Made by a program: the position numbers and the translations under genes. This document shows, one piece after another, positions 31,723-39,881 of a DNA stretch of 64,000 nucleotides. The notes under the pieces were generated by a model that did not search any database, was not told the origin of the DNA, and saw only the letters and a program-made list of their open reading frames with translations. This DNA is from Adiantum capillus-veneris (lineage: Eukaryota; Streptophyta; Polypodiopsida; Polypodiales; Pteridaceae): positions 120,354,543-120,418,542 of the forward strand of contig CM043960.1 of the NCBI GenBank assembly GCA_014529385.2, written 5' to 3'. The number at the start of each line of letters is the position of its first letter. Positions within the stretch are counted from its first letter, which is position 1.

Positions 31723-34567
31723 TAGGCACACATCACACGCACATGCGCGCGCACGCGCACGCGCACGCGCGCACACACACAGAGGGGGGATAATTGCAGC
31801 TGGTAAGTCTAGCAGAAACTTTGATGGATTCCATCTTAGCTCCTCCAATATATTCCATCCTACATCCCTACATTTTTCTAATGTGGGCATAGGCAACTGT
31901 ATCGCATGCTTGTACACCAGCATTCATCGTATATAGTGACAGGTTGCATTGGACGTGTACTTGGTACCTACCCTTACATAGGTTTTATTGTAGTTGTTTT
32001 CTATTCCTAACATTGTGTAATTGGGTTCTTTTACATAAGCCATTACCCTATTGTAGATGACATTGACATCATATCTTGGTTAGATTTTCTTTTGGACAAT
32101 TTATATATAACCATCGGCGACTCTCTTTTCAAGCAAACAATTGGTATCCCTATGGGCACCAATTGTGCTGTTTTTCTTGCTAATTTCTATCTTTTTACTT
32201 ATGAGTTTGATTTTATGGAGCGTCTTGTCCTCGCTAACACTTGCCCAATATTTTTGCACAAGTTATGCAATGTAAGACGCTTTGTAGATGATCTTTTTGT
32301 CCCTGACGTTCCTTCTTTTCAAGATTTTATGTACTTTAATTCGAGTTCTGTAGGCGGAGGAATTTATCCCAAGGAGTTTTGTAAACTTAACTGTACCACA
32401 AATAGTGATTGTTGTGCCTTTTTAGACCTTAAAATTTTTCAGACTTCCTTGGGATTAGAAATAGATATCTATGATAAGCGCCTTGAACCAGAATATGCAA
32501 ACCTAAAAATCATCCGTATGCCTCACATTTCTTCGAACATTTCTCTTTTAGCTAAGTACGGTGTCATTTGCTCTCAACTATTTAGATTTTCTCGTCTTTG
32601 TTCTAGTAAATCTGCTTTTGTTGTTCAATCTTGCCATCTTATTTCTTTACTAGTTGAAAAAGGATACTCATTCAAAAGAATCATGAAAAACGTTCGTTCA
32701 TTTTTGCATCGTAGTAAGTTTATTTTTAATGTTTCTTCCTTTGGAATGTTCAAGATAATTAGTAGTAAATTCAATAGAAGTGGGGAGCTAAAAAGCCCAC
32801 TTATTGTTTGACTTAATAACACCTTATGTTGTTGTTTTGATCTTTAGCGCTTCTAGTATTTTTACTATAGCTTGACAAATTGCTAGCCTTTATCATGGCT
32901 GAGTATGCCCATCACCTCCGGAGGGTGATAGAAACTCAGCTCGTTGGTTTTGTAGAGTACGTTCAAAGCATGAATGACCTCTATATAAACCTGCACCTAC
33001 TCTTGGGCACTGACGACGTGAGTAGGGATGTCATAGCTGTTGTCCAGGCTATGCATGATAAAGGTGATAATCTTATTCTTCCTGTTTGGACAAGGAGCGA
33101 AGTTGAGATCACATATTGTCAAGTTTGGTTCTTTGCTCTTCGTAGGTTTGTAGTAGTATTCATTTTTCGATTTTGTATTTAGCTTACCTGAGGACTTAAG
33201 AATGTGTTCCGTTAGAAGTTGTTGTGTGAATGATGATTTAGGATTAAGTTTTTAAGATGTCTCATCCTTTTTTGCTTAAAGTTGAGTACTTGTTTTAAGC
33301 CAAGTAAGTTGCGTCAACTTATTTTACACATACCTTTTCTAAAAACATTTTTAAGTTAATAATGTTTTGTTTTATCTTGTTTTGTTTCGTAGCAAACAAA
33401 GTGATTTAGTTTGTTCTGTTTGTTTGTTTTTGTTTTTCTTTTCTTTTCTTGGTTCCTTGCTTTTATAGTTTTATGAGTGCTTTATTCCCTCTTATAATTC
33501 GTGAGTTCAGACTATTTTGAACTTATGAAGGTATATCTTTCTGTCTCTCTCTCTTCTTAGTGTACATTGAAGTGTCTCATAGGCCATTAGCCTTCTGCAG
33601 ATAATATAATCATTCTTTCTTTCTCTCTCTTATCTTTTACTCTATTGCATGGAAGTGCGCTCTAAGCATTTTAATGGACTTACCAAATTTTTTTGTAGTG
33701 CAGGCTGGAAACATTTTAATTGGTGAATATGGGGCTATTAAGCTGGGTGATTTTGGTGTGTCAGCATGTATGTTTGATACAGGTGATAGACAGCGCTCAA
33801 GGAATACTTTTGTTGGAACCCCTTGCTGGTACTTAAGTATTATTGCACAGTTTACCGTTTGTTTTTGAAACTCCATGCCATGACCACACGTTCTTTATTG
33901 TAGGATGGCGCCAGAAGTCTTGGAGCAGGTCAATGGCTATGACTTCAAGTAAGAGCTCAGGGAGAGTTTTTCATATTCTAATTTTACACAAAGTTACAAG
34001 AGGAATTTGATTCCTAAAAGAGAAAATGCTGGATCACTGTTCGTCTCTTAAATCTTAATCCTTACAATGCAATTTGTATTTGACAGGGCTGATATTTGGT
34101 CGTTTGGAATAACTGCGCTTGAACTTGCACATGGTCATGCACCCTTTTCGAAATATCCACCCATGAAGGTAAATTAAGACATGCTTCAGAAAGAGAGGCA
34201 GATTAAGTGGCATGTATGGATGATGAGTTCTGACATTTAGCCCACCACTTGTGAACAGGTGCTTTTGATGACTCTGCAGAATGCGCCTCCTGGTCTTGAT
34301 TATGAAAGAGATAAACGGTTTTCAAAGGTATGTCTGTACTTGGACAAACATTTGTCAATGAGGATTTAATCATTTTGATGACCTTAATGTATGCAGTCAT
34401 TTAAAGAAATGATTGCGATGTGTCTCGTCAAGAACCCTTCTAAGCGGCCAACTGCAGAAAAGCTCATGAGACATTCTTTCTTCAAGCATGCGAAGTCTTG
34501 TGAATACATCGTTCGTACTGTGCTCGATGGCTTGGCTCCACTTGGACAAAGATTCAGGGATTTGAAG
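10317..34567 (+). CDS. STE20-type Ser/Thr kinase, BLUS1/OSR1-like, exons 1-7 (3' incomplete)
   Basis: The gene encodes a protein kinase resembling plant BLUS1/fray-type STE20 kinases. Exons inferred from GT-AG borders and phase are 10317-10487, 10800-11054, 33704-33828, 33904-33948, 34087-34168, 34259-34327 and 34397-34567, giving 306 codons in one continuous frame. Visible motifs are the glycine loop GQGASAVVY (residues 24-32), the VAIK lysine (46), the HRDVK catalytic loop (138-142), DFG (158-160), the activation segment NTFVGTPCW followed by MAPE, and DIWSFG. Every exon is clean of stops, so the gene is probably functional. Intron 2 is about 22.6 kb of retrotransposons and falls between HRDVK and AGN. 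Exon 7 ends LGQRFRDLK at a GT donor (34568); C-terminal exons were not found and may lie beyond the window. BLUS1 acts in blue-light signalling in guard cells; that role is not shown here. Confidence 0.9.
10727..10760 (+). mobile_element. tRNA-like A-box remnant in kinase intron 1
   Basis: GGTGGCTGAGTGGTTTAAG matches the 5' half (A box) of a tRNA or tRNA-derived SINE. No B box follows before the splice acceptor at 10798-10799, so it is not a functional tRNA. Confidence 0.3.
11835..13240 (+). pseudogene. Ty3 chromovirus integrase and chromodomain fragment
   Basis: This is the 3' end of a Ty3-type polyprotein in several frames. The H2C2 finger end ([10 protein letters not shown] near 12020), the integrase core (SIVSDCDSR, then [12 protein letters not shown] near 12390), the C-terminal [20 protein letters not shown] block, and a chromodomain-like end ([12 protein letters not shown], then [12 protein letters not shown] to about 13110) are visible. 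Protease and reverse transcriptase are missing, so the element is 5' truncated. Frameshifts near 12240, 12540 and 13010 and a stop near 12670 make it non-functional. It is related to, but diverged from, the full-length chromovirus at 17746-24236. Confidence 0.8.
13241..14164 (+). repeat. 3' non-coding part of truncated chromovirus with tandem duplications
   Basis: A purine tract AAGAGGGGGGTA (about 13421-13432) followed by TGTCACGAGG looks like one polypurine tract and LTR start. A second LTR start, TGTCACAAAG, follows at 14165, preceded by GCAGGTGTAATCAAGGGCGG, which parallels 23645-23665 of the complete element. Between them are a 50-bp tandem pair (13691-13790) and a 75-bp tandem pair (about 13917-14066). 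Which junction is the true 3' boundary is unclear. Confidence 0.45.
14165..14720 (+). repeat. Chromovirus LTR-like sequence
   Basis: It begins TGTCACAAAGCGATGATG, like the LTRs at 17746 and 23689. From about 14480 it keeps the LTR order: GAGCATCCCTTGTAA, then AGGGCATCTGGATG, then AATAATAAAGAAATACCGG, then GGGGCGCCA. Its end is unclear. The 14560-14700 part recurs at 16415-16560. Confidence 0.55.
14690..14935 (+). repeat. Direct repeat, copy A
   Basis: About 220 bp starting GCGCACTTCA and ending at ATTAATAAGTGACTTT recur at 15380-15605 with scattered differences. Both copies follow LTR-type sequence. No coding potential is seen. Confidence 0.6.
15016..15190 (-). pseudogene. Chromovirus gag fragment, opposite strand
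   Basis: Minus-strand translation contains [14 protein letters not shown] and [12 protein letters not shown], matching [13 protein letters not shown] and [12 protein letters not shown] in the gag of the complete element (19075-19165). It is a short isolated piece of a related element lying between two direct repeats. Confidence 0.6.
15351..15375. repeat. Poly-G run
   Basis: Twenty-five consecutive G residues immediately upstream of direct-repeat copy B. Confidence 0.9.
15380..15605 (+). repeat. Direct repeat, copy B
   Basis: The second copy of the segment at 14690-14935, with the same order of blocks (CAGTCTAGCGT, then CTTAGGACCTAGCCTGGC, then GTGAACCACCTCTAGC). The pair brackets the gag fragment and the poly-G run. 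Confidence 0.6.
15606..16340 (+). other. Low-complexity region with repeated TTTTCAGCC motifs
   Basis: Contains GCAGAAGAGGCAGCAGAAG, several AGCATTTTCAGCC/AGCGTTTTCAGCC units, ATCGTC repeats and CAGTACCCGCAATACCC repeats. The TTTTCAGCC unit recurs upstream of the LINE ORF1 (60640-60920) and, inverted, at 26910-27110. It may be LINE 5' UTR debris. The frames here are not convincing genes. Confidence 0.35.
16341..16640 (+). repeat. Duplicated LTR fragments
   Basis: The segment CAAAGCTCAATGATTTTGC...TTGGAGTGTCCA occurs twice (about 16350-16412 and 16567-16633). Between the copies is AATAATAAAGAAATATCGG...GAGGCGCCA, matching 14605-14650. These are U3/R/U5-like pieces of a relative of the local chromovirus LTR. 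Confidence 0.5.
16641..16877. other. Unassigned flank of the minus-strand LTR
   Basis: A minus-strand frame reaches across this interval (about 16895-16593) but shows no known domain. It is the outer flank of the minus-strand chromovirus 3' LTR, so may be older intron or other element sequence. Confidence 0.25.
16878..17477 (-). repeat. 3' LTR of minus-strand chromovirus
   Basis: Read on the minus strand it starts TGTCACAAAGTGATGACG at 17477 and ends GTTACA at 16878, matching both LTRs of the plus-strand copy. A purine-rich PPT lies just outside (plus strand CCCCCTCTTGAAAG, 17480-17493). Length is about 600 bp against 545-548 bp for the sister LTRs. It contains extra telomere-like GGGTTAGGGTTAGGG sequence at 17417-17455. 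Confidence 0.8.
17746..18290 (+). repeat. 5' LTR of plus-strand chromovirus
   Basis: TGTCAC to GTTACA, 545 bp, almost identical to 23689-24236. It includes a run of CCCTAA-type motifs, a T-rich stretch, a short GA array (17957-17968), and AATACCCAAAGGGGCGCCA near its centre. High similarity of the two LTRs indicates a fairly recent insertion. Confidence 0.85.
18292..18303 (+). promoter_or_regulatory. Primer-binding site, initiator Met-tRNA type
   Basis: TGGTATCAGAGC directly follows the 5' LTR. It is the standard plant LTR-retrotransposon PBS complementary to the 3' end of initiator methionine tRNA. Confidence 0.85.
18376..19925 (+). pseudogene. Chromovirus gag
   Basis: Gag forms the particle and binds RNA. 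Visible parts in order are a degraded N-terminus, a basic and serine-rich segment (RSKKQ, poly-Ser near 18860-18910), the capsid-like core ([20 protein letters not shown] and NARTWWSTL near 19210-19310), and a CCHC zinc knuckle [14 protein letters not shown] at 19795-19836. At least four frame changes (near 18500, 18700, 19170 and 19320) and in-frame stops break it. The serine stretch is coded by simple TCT/TCA repeats. Confidence 0.75.
19990..20300 (+). pseudogene. Aspartic protease remnant
   Basis: The fragments GAKANFFSL and, one frame away, [20 protein letters not shown] correspond to the region after the catalytic DSGA of Ty3 proteases. The DSGA itself is not intact. The frameshift falls within the active-site loop region. 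Confidence 0.5.
20432..23083 (+). pseudogene. Chromovirus pol: RT, RNase H, integrase, chromodomain
   Basis: The first 328 codons hold a nearly complete Ty3 reverse transcriptase: [45 protein letters not shown], and FFDD as the catalytic YxDD variant (about 20943-20954). RNase H follows ([13 protein letters not shown] near 21385) after a 1-bp loss, with a second indel near 21490 and a TAG at 21597. Integrase keeps its H2C2 finger (21915-22050) and DRDPRF, but about 130 bp of the core are missing at about 22185 by comparison with the minus-strand copy, and a TAA interrupts near 22321. A chromodomain-like end ([11 protein letters not shown], then [14 protein letters not shown]) closes it at about 23080. 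Confidence 0.8.
23084..23688 (+). other. 3' non-coding region and polypurine tract
   Basis: A spacer of about 600 bp with repeated GATGTCGTGTGATGTC-like units (23495-23550), ending in the polypurine tract AAGAGGGGGGTA (23677-23688) that primes plus-strand DNA synthesis. The nested insertion in the opposite copy occurred at the equivalent of about 23436-23444. Confidence 0.75.
23689..24236 (+). repeat. 3' LTR of plus-strand chromovirus
   Basis: 548 bp, TGTCAC to GTTACA, aligning almost base for base with 17746-18290. Differences include small indels in the A/T runs and a few substitutions. Confidence 0.85.
24237..24572 (-). other. 3' non-coding region of minus-strand chromovirus (right half)
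   Basis: The reverse complement matches about 23100-23440 of the plus-strand element. It continues at 17745 on the other side of the nested copy. Confidence 0.75.
24573..26678 (-). pseudogene. Chromovirus pol (minus strand), 5' truncated
   Basis: Reading down from 26666, one 350-codon frame covers the C-terminal reverse transcriptase ([13 protein letters not shown]), an intact RNase H ([46 protein letters not shown]), the H2C2 finger and the start of integrase. The integrase core ([36 protein letters not shown]) and the chromodomain-like end ([13 protein letters not shown] to about 24590) follow in other frames. Frame changes lie near 25690, 25290 and 24900. Its integrase core lacks the deletion seen in the plus-strand copy. 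Confidence 0.8.
26679..27360 (-). repeat. Unclassified repeat with AACGCT/AGCGTTTT units
   Basis: The junction at about 26678 ends the chromovirus homology. The following 600 bp carry many GCTGAAAACGC and GAAAAACGCTAGG units which, read on the minus strand, resemble the AGCGTTTTCAGCC units upstream of the LINE ORF1 at 60.6-60.9 kb. It may be part of a LINE 5' UTR. No gene is convincing. Confidence 0.35.
27361..27760. other. Nothing recognised
   Basis: AT-rich spacer without recognisable coding sequence or repeat family. It ends at a (CT)n array. Confidence 0.4.
27761..27806. repeat. (CT)n microsatellite at LINE 5' truncation point
   Basis: A pure CT array lies immediately before the first LINE-homologous base (about 27808). 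Confidence 0.85.
27808..31247 (+). pseudogene. LINE ORF2: endonuclease (partial), reverse transcriptase, C-terminal zinc motif
   Basis: The APE-type endonuclease part shows LVGDFNAR (about 27996), [17 protein letters not shown] (about 28225) and a degenerate AADRAYLS in place of the usual SDH-like motif. After two frame changes (near 28540 and 28660) the reverse transcriptase follows: [26 protein letters not shown] (about 29310), [20 protein letters not shown] and an intact YADD at 29610-29621. A CxxC-H-C zinc motif ([16 protein letters not shown]) starts near 30655. In-frame stops at about 29358, 29547 and 30015 inactivate it. The endonuclease nicks target DNA and the reverse transcriptase copies LINE RNA there. 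Confidence 0.8.
27808..31400 (+). mobile_element. LINE, 5' truncated within the endonuclease
   Basis: Same family as the LINE at the right window edge: the block ARYMWIR...YFPP...GDFNAR aligns with 62670-62860. It lacks ORF1 and the endonuclease N-terminus. The 3' end carries GGCCATTTTGG...GACGTTAATATAT (31352-31385) and then runs into (CTTT)n/(CT)n instead of a clean poly-A. Confidence 0.8.
31386..31668 (+). repeat. CT arrays and a second LINE-type tail
   Basis: (CT)n at about 31396-31449, then a stretch of about 120 bp, then a second copy of the LINE tail motif (TAGGCCATTTTGGCC...GACGTTAATATAA, 31571-31605) followed by (CATTT)n and (CT)n to 31668. The second tail may be a very short 5'-truncated LINE insertion. 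Confidence 0.6.
31669..31780. repeat. (CA)n and GC/CA alternating tract
   Basis: (CA)n from 31669 to 31719, a short interruption, then GCGCGC/ACGCGC alternating purine-pyrimidine sequence to 31780. Such sequence can adopt Z-DNA. No gene. Confidence 0.9.
31781..32049. other. Nothing recognised
   Basis: A spacer between the alternating tract and the first PLE-homologous base, with no repeat or coding match I can see. Confidence 0.4.
32052..32811 (+). pseudogene. Penelope-like reverse transcriptase, C-terminal half
   Basis: Shows [20 protein letters not shown] (motif B, PLE style), RFVDDLF (motif C, catalytic DD), CAFLDLKI, and the PLE thumb region ending at 32811 ([15 protein letters not shown], then [12 protein letters not shown]). 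The frame is open and free of stops. Only the missing N-terminal half makes it defective. It keeps the frame at the point where copy 2 lost 4 nt (about 44728). No GIY-YIG endonuclease domain follows. Confidence 0.75.
32895..33182 (+). CDS. Small ORF downstream of PLE reverse transcriptase (copy 1)
   Basis: A 95-codon frame starting [15 protein letters not shown], 83 bp after the reverse transcriptase stop. The same frame of the same length is present in copy 2 (45559-45846), with about six amino-acid differences. I recognise no domain; the end is hydrophobic and basic ([14 protein letters not shown]). It may be a second PLE protein, or simply a frame preserved because the copies are young. 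Confidence 0.4.
   Translation: MAEYAHHLRRVIETQLVGFVEYVQSMNDLYINLHLLLGTDDVSRDVIAVVQAMHDKGDNLILPVWTRSEVEITYCQVWFFALRRFVVVFIFRFCI
33537..33703 (+). repeat. LINE-tail-like sequence at the end of intron 2
   Basis: TCATAGGCCATTAGCC...ATAATATAATCATT followed by CTTT/CT repeats (33576-33630) is a diverged copy of the LINE tail at 31351-31390. The kinase exon 3 acceptor follows at 33702-33703. Confidence 0.45.
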
Positions 34568-36010
34568 GTACTTTGGTGTGATAGGTCATCAATGGGGCTA
34601 CCTGCGATATTTCTGTTAAGTTTACGTGCCTTCTCATCAGAAAGATGATGTTCAATGTTAAATGCCAATTTTGTGGAGCTAGGTCATGAAGATTAGAAGC
34701 AACACTCAATGGGGTGGAATTTAGGAAGTACACTCTAGAGAAATCATGGAGGGTTGTGATGTTCGTGTTTTTTCTTGAGGAGGTGCTATGGGTTTGGAGT
34801 ACATTTAATTTCTCTTTTCTTTTGTTTTGTGAGATGGTAGAGGCCATGTAAATTGGAAACAAGACAAAGCATATTGAATGTAAACATGGAAGTGGTAATG
34901 GTAGCTATTTCAAAAGTTGAACAGCTCAAACATATGGAATTCAACCATACCAGAAAAGCGTTTGAAAAAGGAAGAAAGAAAGGAAGTTCTACTATATGTT
35001 CCAAAATTTTCAATAAACCATACCTCTCACAACATCACTGGCCATTATAGTGAATGTTGATGAAAAATGAAATATTCGGTGAAGGTCACCGTTTCTGCGC
35101 TGGGGTTTAGGGTTAGGGTTTGCCAAATAGGTCAAAGAAGCATTCATCTTATCCGCTTTACCTAATCCTATAGCCTTCCCCCTAAGTGGTAGTTTTAATA
35201 TAACTTTGAGACGAGTCCTCCCTGTCTGCACCTTAGTTCTCTCTAGCACTCTTTCTCTATACTGTTTTTATTGTTGTTGGAAAAAGAGTCTTCCATTTGT
35301 TAAAAACCACTAACCTGCCCAGTGGGCTATATCAAACCCGCCTATGAGGGAATAGGAGACTCTCCCAAGATAAGGAAACCAAATATACGATGGCTACACC
35401 ATAGCGATGGCTCCTAAATCCTTCATAGAAAACTATGTGCTAAGTGACTTCTTATTATTACTTAATATGGCAATCTCATCTTTACACTTCTTGAAAATGA
35501 GCATATCATCAAAGTAACAGCTCGTACGTGGTGCCCTCCCGTAAAATGCTACGTGGGTGCTGGGATGTGTATCACAAGGAGATTGGTGACAAACTGGTGA
35601 AGATACCTAGCCTTCCGACTTTCTGGCTGATCGTTCCATCTGCACATACACTAAGATTTAGGAAATCACCGTCTGCCATCAAATAAGAGGGATTGTGCAT
35701 CTATTGCCACTATTTTCAGTCATATTCATCCATCTTCCATTGCCACTTCTCACAATTGTGTGGCATATGTGTAGTCCTTATGGTTGAAGGCTTTGTGCAA
35801 CAATGGTTATGCAATCAAAACATGTACACGTATAATTGAATTTTGAAAATTTTTAGGTGCATGCGTCTTTCTTCTTATTTGGAGACCACATTATGTACAT
35901 GTAGCAGATCCTCTTTATTGGTTGTTTAGAAAGAATCAAAAGTTTTGATTGGAAAAGAGCACACAAAAGCCATGCGAAAGCTAAAGAAGGTACTTCTTTC
36001 ATCACCAACC
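34568..36010 (+). other. Start of kinase intron 7 with LINE 3' debris
   Basis: Begins with donor GTACTT at 34568. No further kinase exon is recognised. About 35275-35440 resembles the 3' UTR of the minus-strand LINE at 36020-36120 (GAAAAAGAGTCTTCCATT, then GGAGACTCTCCCA) and is probably another truncated copy. The rest, including a TTTAGGGTTAGGG motif near 35106, is unassigned. Confidence 0.45.
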
Positions 36011-36445
36011 TTTTTTTTTCTCGAGAAAAAGATTCTTCTATTAGTTAATGAAACTGCCCATAGGGCTACAACCACCTCTACAAGAGAGGGCTACAACAAT
36101 CCTAAGGGGGAGACTCTCTCAATGAAAAAACAGCATATGTACAATGAGGCTAAATCAAGAGATGGGAGGAGGGAAAAGCCACACAGGTGGACGGTAGTGC
36201 CATTTGAGCACACCCTGGACCATGGTGAAGAAAGGCCCAGGGCGCGAGAGTCGAAGGAAAGCCTCTCTACGCTCCCGCATGCGGTCGGAGCTGCCCTCGA
36301 GTCTCTCAAATTGTCCTCTGAGAGTATGGATCAGCTCTAGCCAAAGATCCCAAACTCTCTCTGCGGGGGGTACAGGGCGAGCCTCAAAGATGCGGAAGCA
36401 GCGGGCCCGCTAGATGAACCAAAGTGTCAGGCCGCAGATGAGCTT

Positions 36446-39400
36446 CTAACACTCGTCTCTCTCACTGCACCACTCCCGTGGAGTAAGCTCTATAGCAGGC
36501 TGGAGTGTAGGTCGACCCCCGTGCATCACTATCATCCCGCTGGTGAAGGATAGCTCAAACTGAATTGCCGGGCCCGTGAGAGTGGACCAAGCAGCTGTCC
36601 CCCAAGTGTACTGCCGTGTTGTGGAAAGAGCTGGCATCAACCAAAGAACACGAAGCCAAATCTCGTGTGCCAAAGGACAATCCCAAAGACAGTGGTGCTG
36701 ACTCCACAAGATTGTCACAAGCTGCGCATGTTGCCGAGAGACCACTATGTACTAGCCAGCTCCCAACTGCTGTACCTCGATGTGCAACCAGCTACTGGAA
36801 CAAAGTGACTCGTCTCGGTTGTCTGGAGTCCCACAACCTCTCCCAAAAAACTGACAAGAACTCAGCTGTGAGACCCTCCTCCTGCCAATGAAGTGCTACA
36901 GCAGAACGAGCCTCTCTCCGTGCTGCCAGTATGTGACGTCCCAATCAAATAGTGTACTGAAAGAAAGGGACACCTGGATGGTCTGATGGGGAGAAAGGAC
37001 CCCTCCAAAACCACTCTCCAGGATCCCACTGCACTCGTGGCAATGTACAGCTCTCCCAAGCCCACCGCCTCCAGTGGCTAGTCTCAAGAGCTGTTGGGTG
37101 AGGATCTATGACACAAGTCCTCTGGCAGATTCCCACAACTTGGATCCTTTGAAAACAACACTCTTGCCACTTGTGGGGCCTCTACTGAAACTCGGTGTAA
37201 GCGTCCTTTACCTTGTAGCTCGAAAAACAGGGAGGGTACAGTCTCTGAGCAAGCCCGAACTGCGATGAGAATGTCGAGTCGAGTGAAGGTCCCCATCCAT
37301 CTGGGTGCTGCTGACTCGGGAGGTGTGAGCCACTCAGCTGGTACTGCCTCTGTGATATCCTGAGGCGCTCCTCCGTGCAAGTAGGTTGACGCTGCTCGAG
37401 GCCTCTCCGCAGCTGCTCCGAGGAGCGGAGCAGACTCACAGCGAAGTGGTTCTCCAGTCTACTGCTCAAGCCAACTCTGCCATCTCTGTGAAAATCCATA
37501 TGGTCGAAGGTCGCCAAGGGCCTCCTGCCTGAGGCACTCTAGCACTAAGCTGTTGAAGCAAAAACTCCTTCCAGGGCTCCTCCCTTGGAAGAAGTCCTCT
37601 GACGACAAACTTCCTCAGAAGGGCTCTGCTCTGCTATGCTGGGTCTATATCCCCAACCCTCCCTGAGAACAAGGAAGAATGATGACCTGCCATGCCACTT
37701 TGGCCCGGGCTGTCTGAGTGTCACGCCCTGACCAAAGGATCCAACAAGAAGTGATGTACCACATAGTAGCCAACAACATCTGGTTGGCCACTACAACTCT
37801 GCCTGCCAGAGAAAGTCGTGCAGAGCTCCAATGTAACAACTTCCTCTTGATGGACGGGAGGAGGGGAGCAATCTGCTGCTCAGGAGACAAGTCCAAGCCA
37901 ACCTGACAACCCAAGTATCGAACTGCAGTCTTTGGGGGAATCCATCTGAAACCCTCACTTGGAAGCCAATCAGGTGTAGGAGCACTACCAATCGAGAAAG
38001 CCACTGTCTTTCTCCAGTGATCAGTGCGCCTGATGCACAACTCAAGAGCCTGCTCACACCTGTGAAGGTTGGCCTCCTGGCCATCCAAGTACAAGGCTGA
38101 GTCGTCTACAAACTCAACATTGAGTAGCTCATCTCCCCGAATAGGGAGCGCTAAGCCACTTAGACAAACCTGCTGTGGAACCAAAAACCTGCTCATCACC
38201 TCAGCATAGAACAGAAAGAGGAAGGGGGCAGCCCTGTCTGACCGAACGTGTGAGCATGAAACGATCACCTGACAAAAGTATCTAACTGTGTGCCCGTTTG
38301 TAAAGAGCTGACACACCTCTCCAAGCATCTGAGAAGCCCATCTTGCGAAGAGTGCCCTCCAAAAAGTCCCAGTCAACTCTATCGTAGGCCTTCTCAAAAT
38401 CGAGAAGAAGTATCACCAAATCCTCCCCACGGAGACGCGCGAGGACACAAGCCTCCCAAAAAGTGAAGATGTTGTCAAGGATACTACGCTCCTTGACAAA
38501 ACGTGTTTGTGTCTCATGTATAATGCTCTCCAGAAGTGGCTGCATCCTCAAACTCAGAGCCTTGGCAATAATTTTGTAGGATGAGTTGAGGATGGTGATG
38601 GACCGCCACTGTCGAATCTCATCCAAGGAGCCACCCTCCTTGGGAATGAGGTAAATCAGGCCTCACTCATGCTGTTAGGCATCTCTCCTGTGTGCAGGAT
38701 GTACTGAAAAGCGCTTCAGAGATCTGAGCCAAGCAAGTCCCAGTACTCCAAGAAAAAGCTAGGATTCACACCATCGTCACCTCGACAGCTACCACGGGAA
38801 GTGCTCTATTGGCTGCGTGTAGATCCTCTAGCTGAAGAGGCAACTCAAGTCTCTGGCGCATCTCCTAAGGCACAAGACAAGGTATCTGTGCCCACACCTG
38901 CTCTGTGCATGCATCCTGTTGCTTTGACTGAGGCTCTGCAGACAGTAGGTCACAGTAAAAGTCAATAGCAATTGCACGCATGTCCTCTGGCTCTGAAGCA
39001 ACAGACCCGTCAGGCCTCCCCAACTGGCTGACCGTGGCATGCGCATGTCGGGGCCCCGATGTCTCAAAGAAAGCCCCTGTCACTCTGTCACCCACCTGGG
39101 TCCACTACGATGCCTGTCGATGAAAAGAAAACTCATGGCGTCTCTCCTGGCAAGCTCCTGGCGAGCCTGCTGCAGTTGCTCCTCCAACCAGGGACTGTCT
39201 ACATGCTGCTCCTGCATCCTCTGCAAGGAAGCAATGCCTCGTCGGAGACGCTGCTACTCCTCTCTCGTTGCAGCCAGGGGGGCCGTAGACTTCTGGAGAA
39301 AGAGCGGGCTAAGCTGAGCAAGTCCAAAGGCCACTCTGTCAGCAGGAGAGTCCTGCATGTCTGAACCCTCTGTCCAAAGAGCCTCCACTCGCTCTTTGAG

Positions 39401-39881
39401 CGCAGAGTCCAGCAAGACACTCTCTGGGATGCATAGCATCGTGCTCCCCCTCCTCTGTCTATCTGTCAGTGTGAGAATCATTTGTGTATGGTCCGAAAAA
39501 GAAGTTTCGGCTAGAATGCAAACTGTCCTACCCAAATCACAAAAATGGCCGCTAGTGTAGAAGTGGTCTATCCGAGATAGATTCACTCCTCCCACGGTCC
39601 GAGCTAGAGAAGGCAGGCTGTCTTGGGGCCTCACGAAGCTAGAATGCTGCCACACATCTGAAACCCACAGAGTCATACATAACCTCTCCCAAGCTGCCAA
39701 CTCAACTCCATGCACTGTAGTGTGGCTACCTCCAATTCTACCAGAGGGGTCCTCCAACATGTTGAAGTCACCCCCAATGCACCATTGCTCTCCCTGCGGC
39801 AGAGACTCTACAATGTGAGACCAAAACTCTGCACTTGCACTCGCCACGTTGGGAGCATAGATGTTGAGGAAACCCAAGAGG
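36446..39881 (-). pseudogene. LINE ORF2: endonuclease C-terminal part, reverse transcriptase, zinc region
   Basis: From 39881 down: LLGFLNIYAPNV, WCIGGDFNMLEDPSGR, SRIDHFYTSG and SFSDHTQMILTL (APE endonuclease), then a linker, then reverse transcriptase with ITILNSSYKIIAKALSLRM and QTRFVKERSILDNIF (about 38510-38610), LLLDFEKAYDRVDW (about 38390) and VEFVDDSALYL, an FVDD variant of the usual FADD (about 38110). A zinc-region remnant HHCLWDCPLAHEIWLRVLW lies near 36660-36710. Frames change at least six times, so it is dead. Confidence 0.75.

Larger units (their letters stand above)
32050..33536 (+). mobile_element. Penelope-like element copy 1, 5' truncated
   Basis: Homology to the longer copy at 43579-46194 begins at ATTGTAGATGACATT and runs to the shared end GAAGGTATAT (33527-33536). 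It covers the C-terminal half of the reverse transcriptase, the small downstream ORF and the 3' non-coding part. No target duplication was seen. Few differences from copy 2 suggest both are fairly young. Confidence 0.75.
11055..33703 (+). other. Giant intron 2 of the kinase gene (about 22.6 kb)
   Basis: The intron starts GTGCGC after HRDVK and ends TGCAG before AGNILI. It contains two chromovirus copies, a third chromovirus remnant, LTR debris, a LINE, a Penelope-like element and microsatellites. Both flanking exons keep phase 0, and joining them restores an unbroken kinase subdomain VIb, which supports correct splicing across this mass of repeats. About 11060-11830 has no recognisable element apart from a T/G run near 11400. 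Confidence 0.85.

Noticed and set aside
31276-31923. Long frames of SLSLSL, HTHTHT and RERERE
   Set aside because: They are translations of CT and CA microsatellites, not proteins.
37718-37906. Plus-strand frames within 36-40 kb
   Set aside because: They are shadows of the minus-strand LINE reverse transcriptase and endonuclease.
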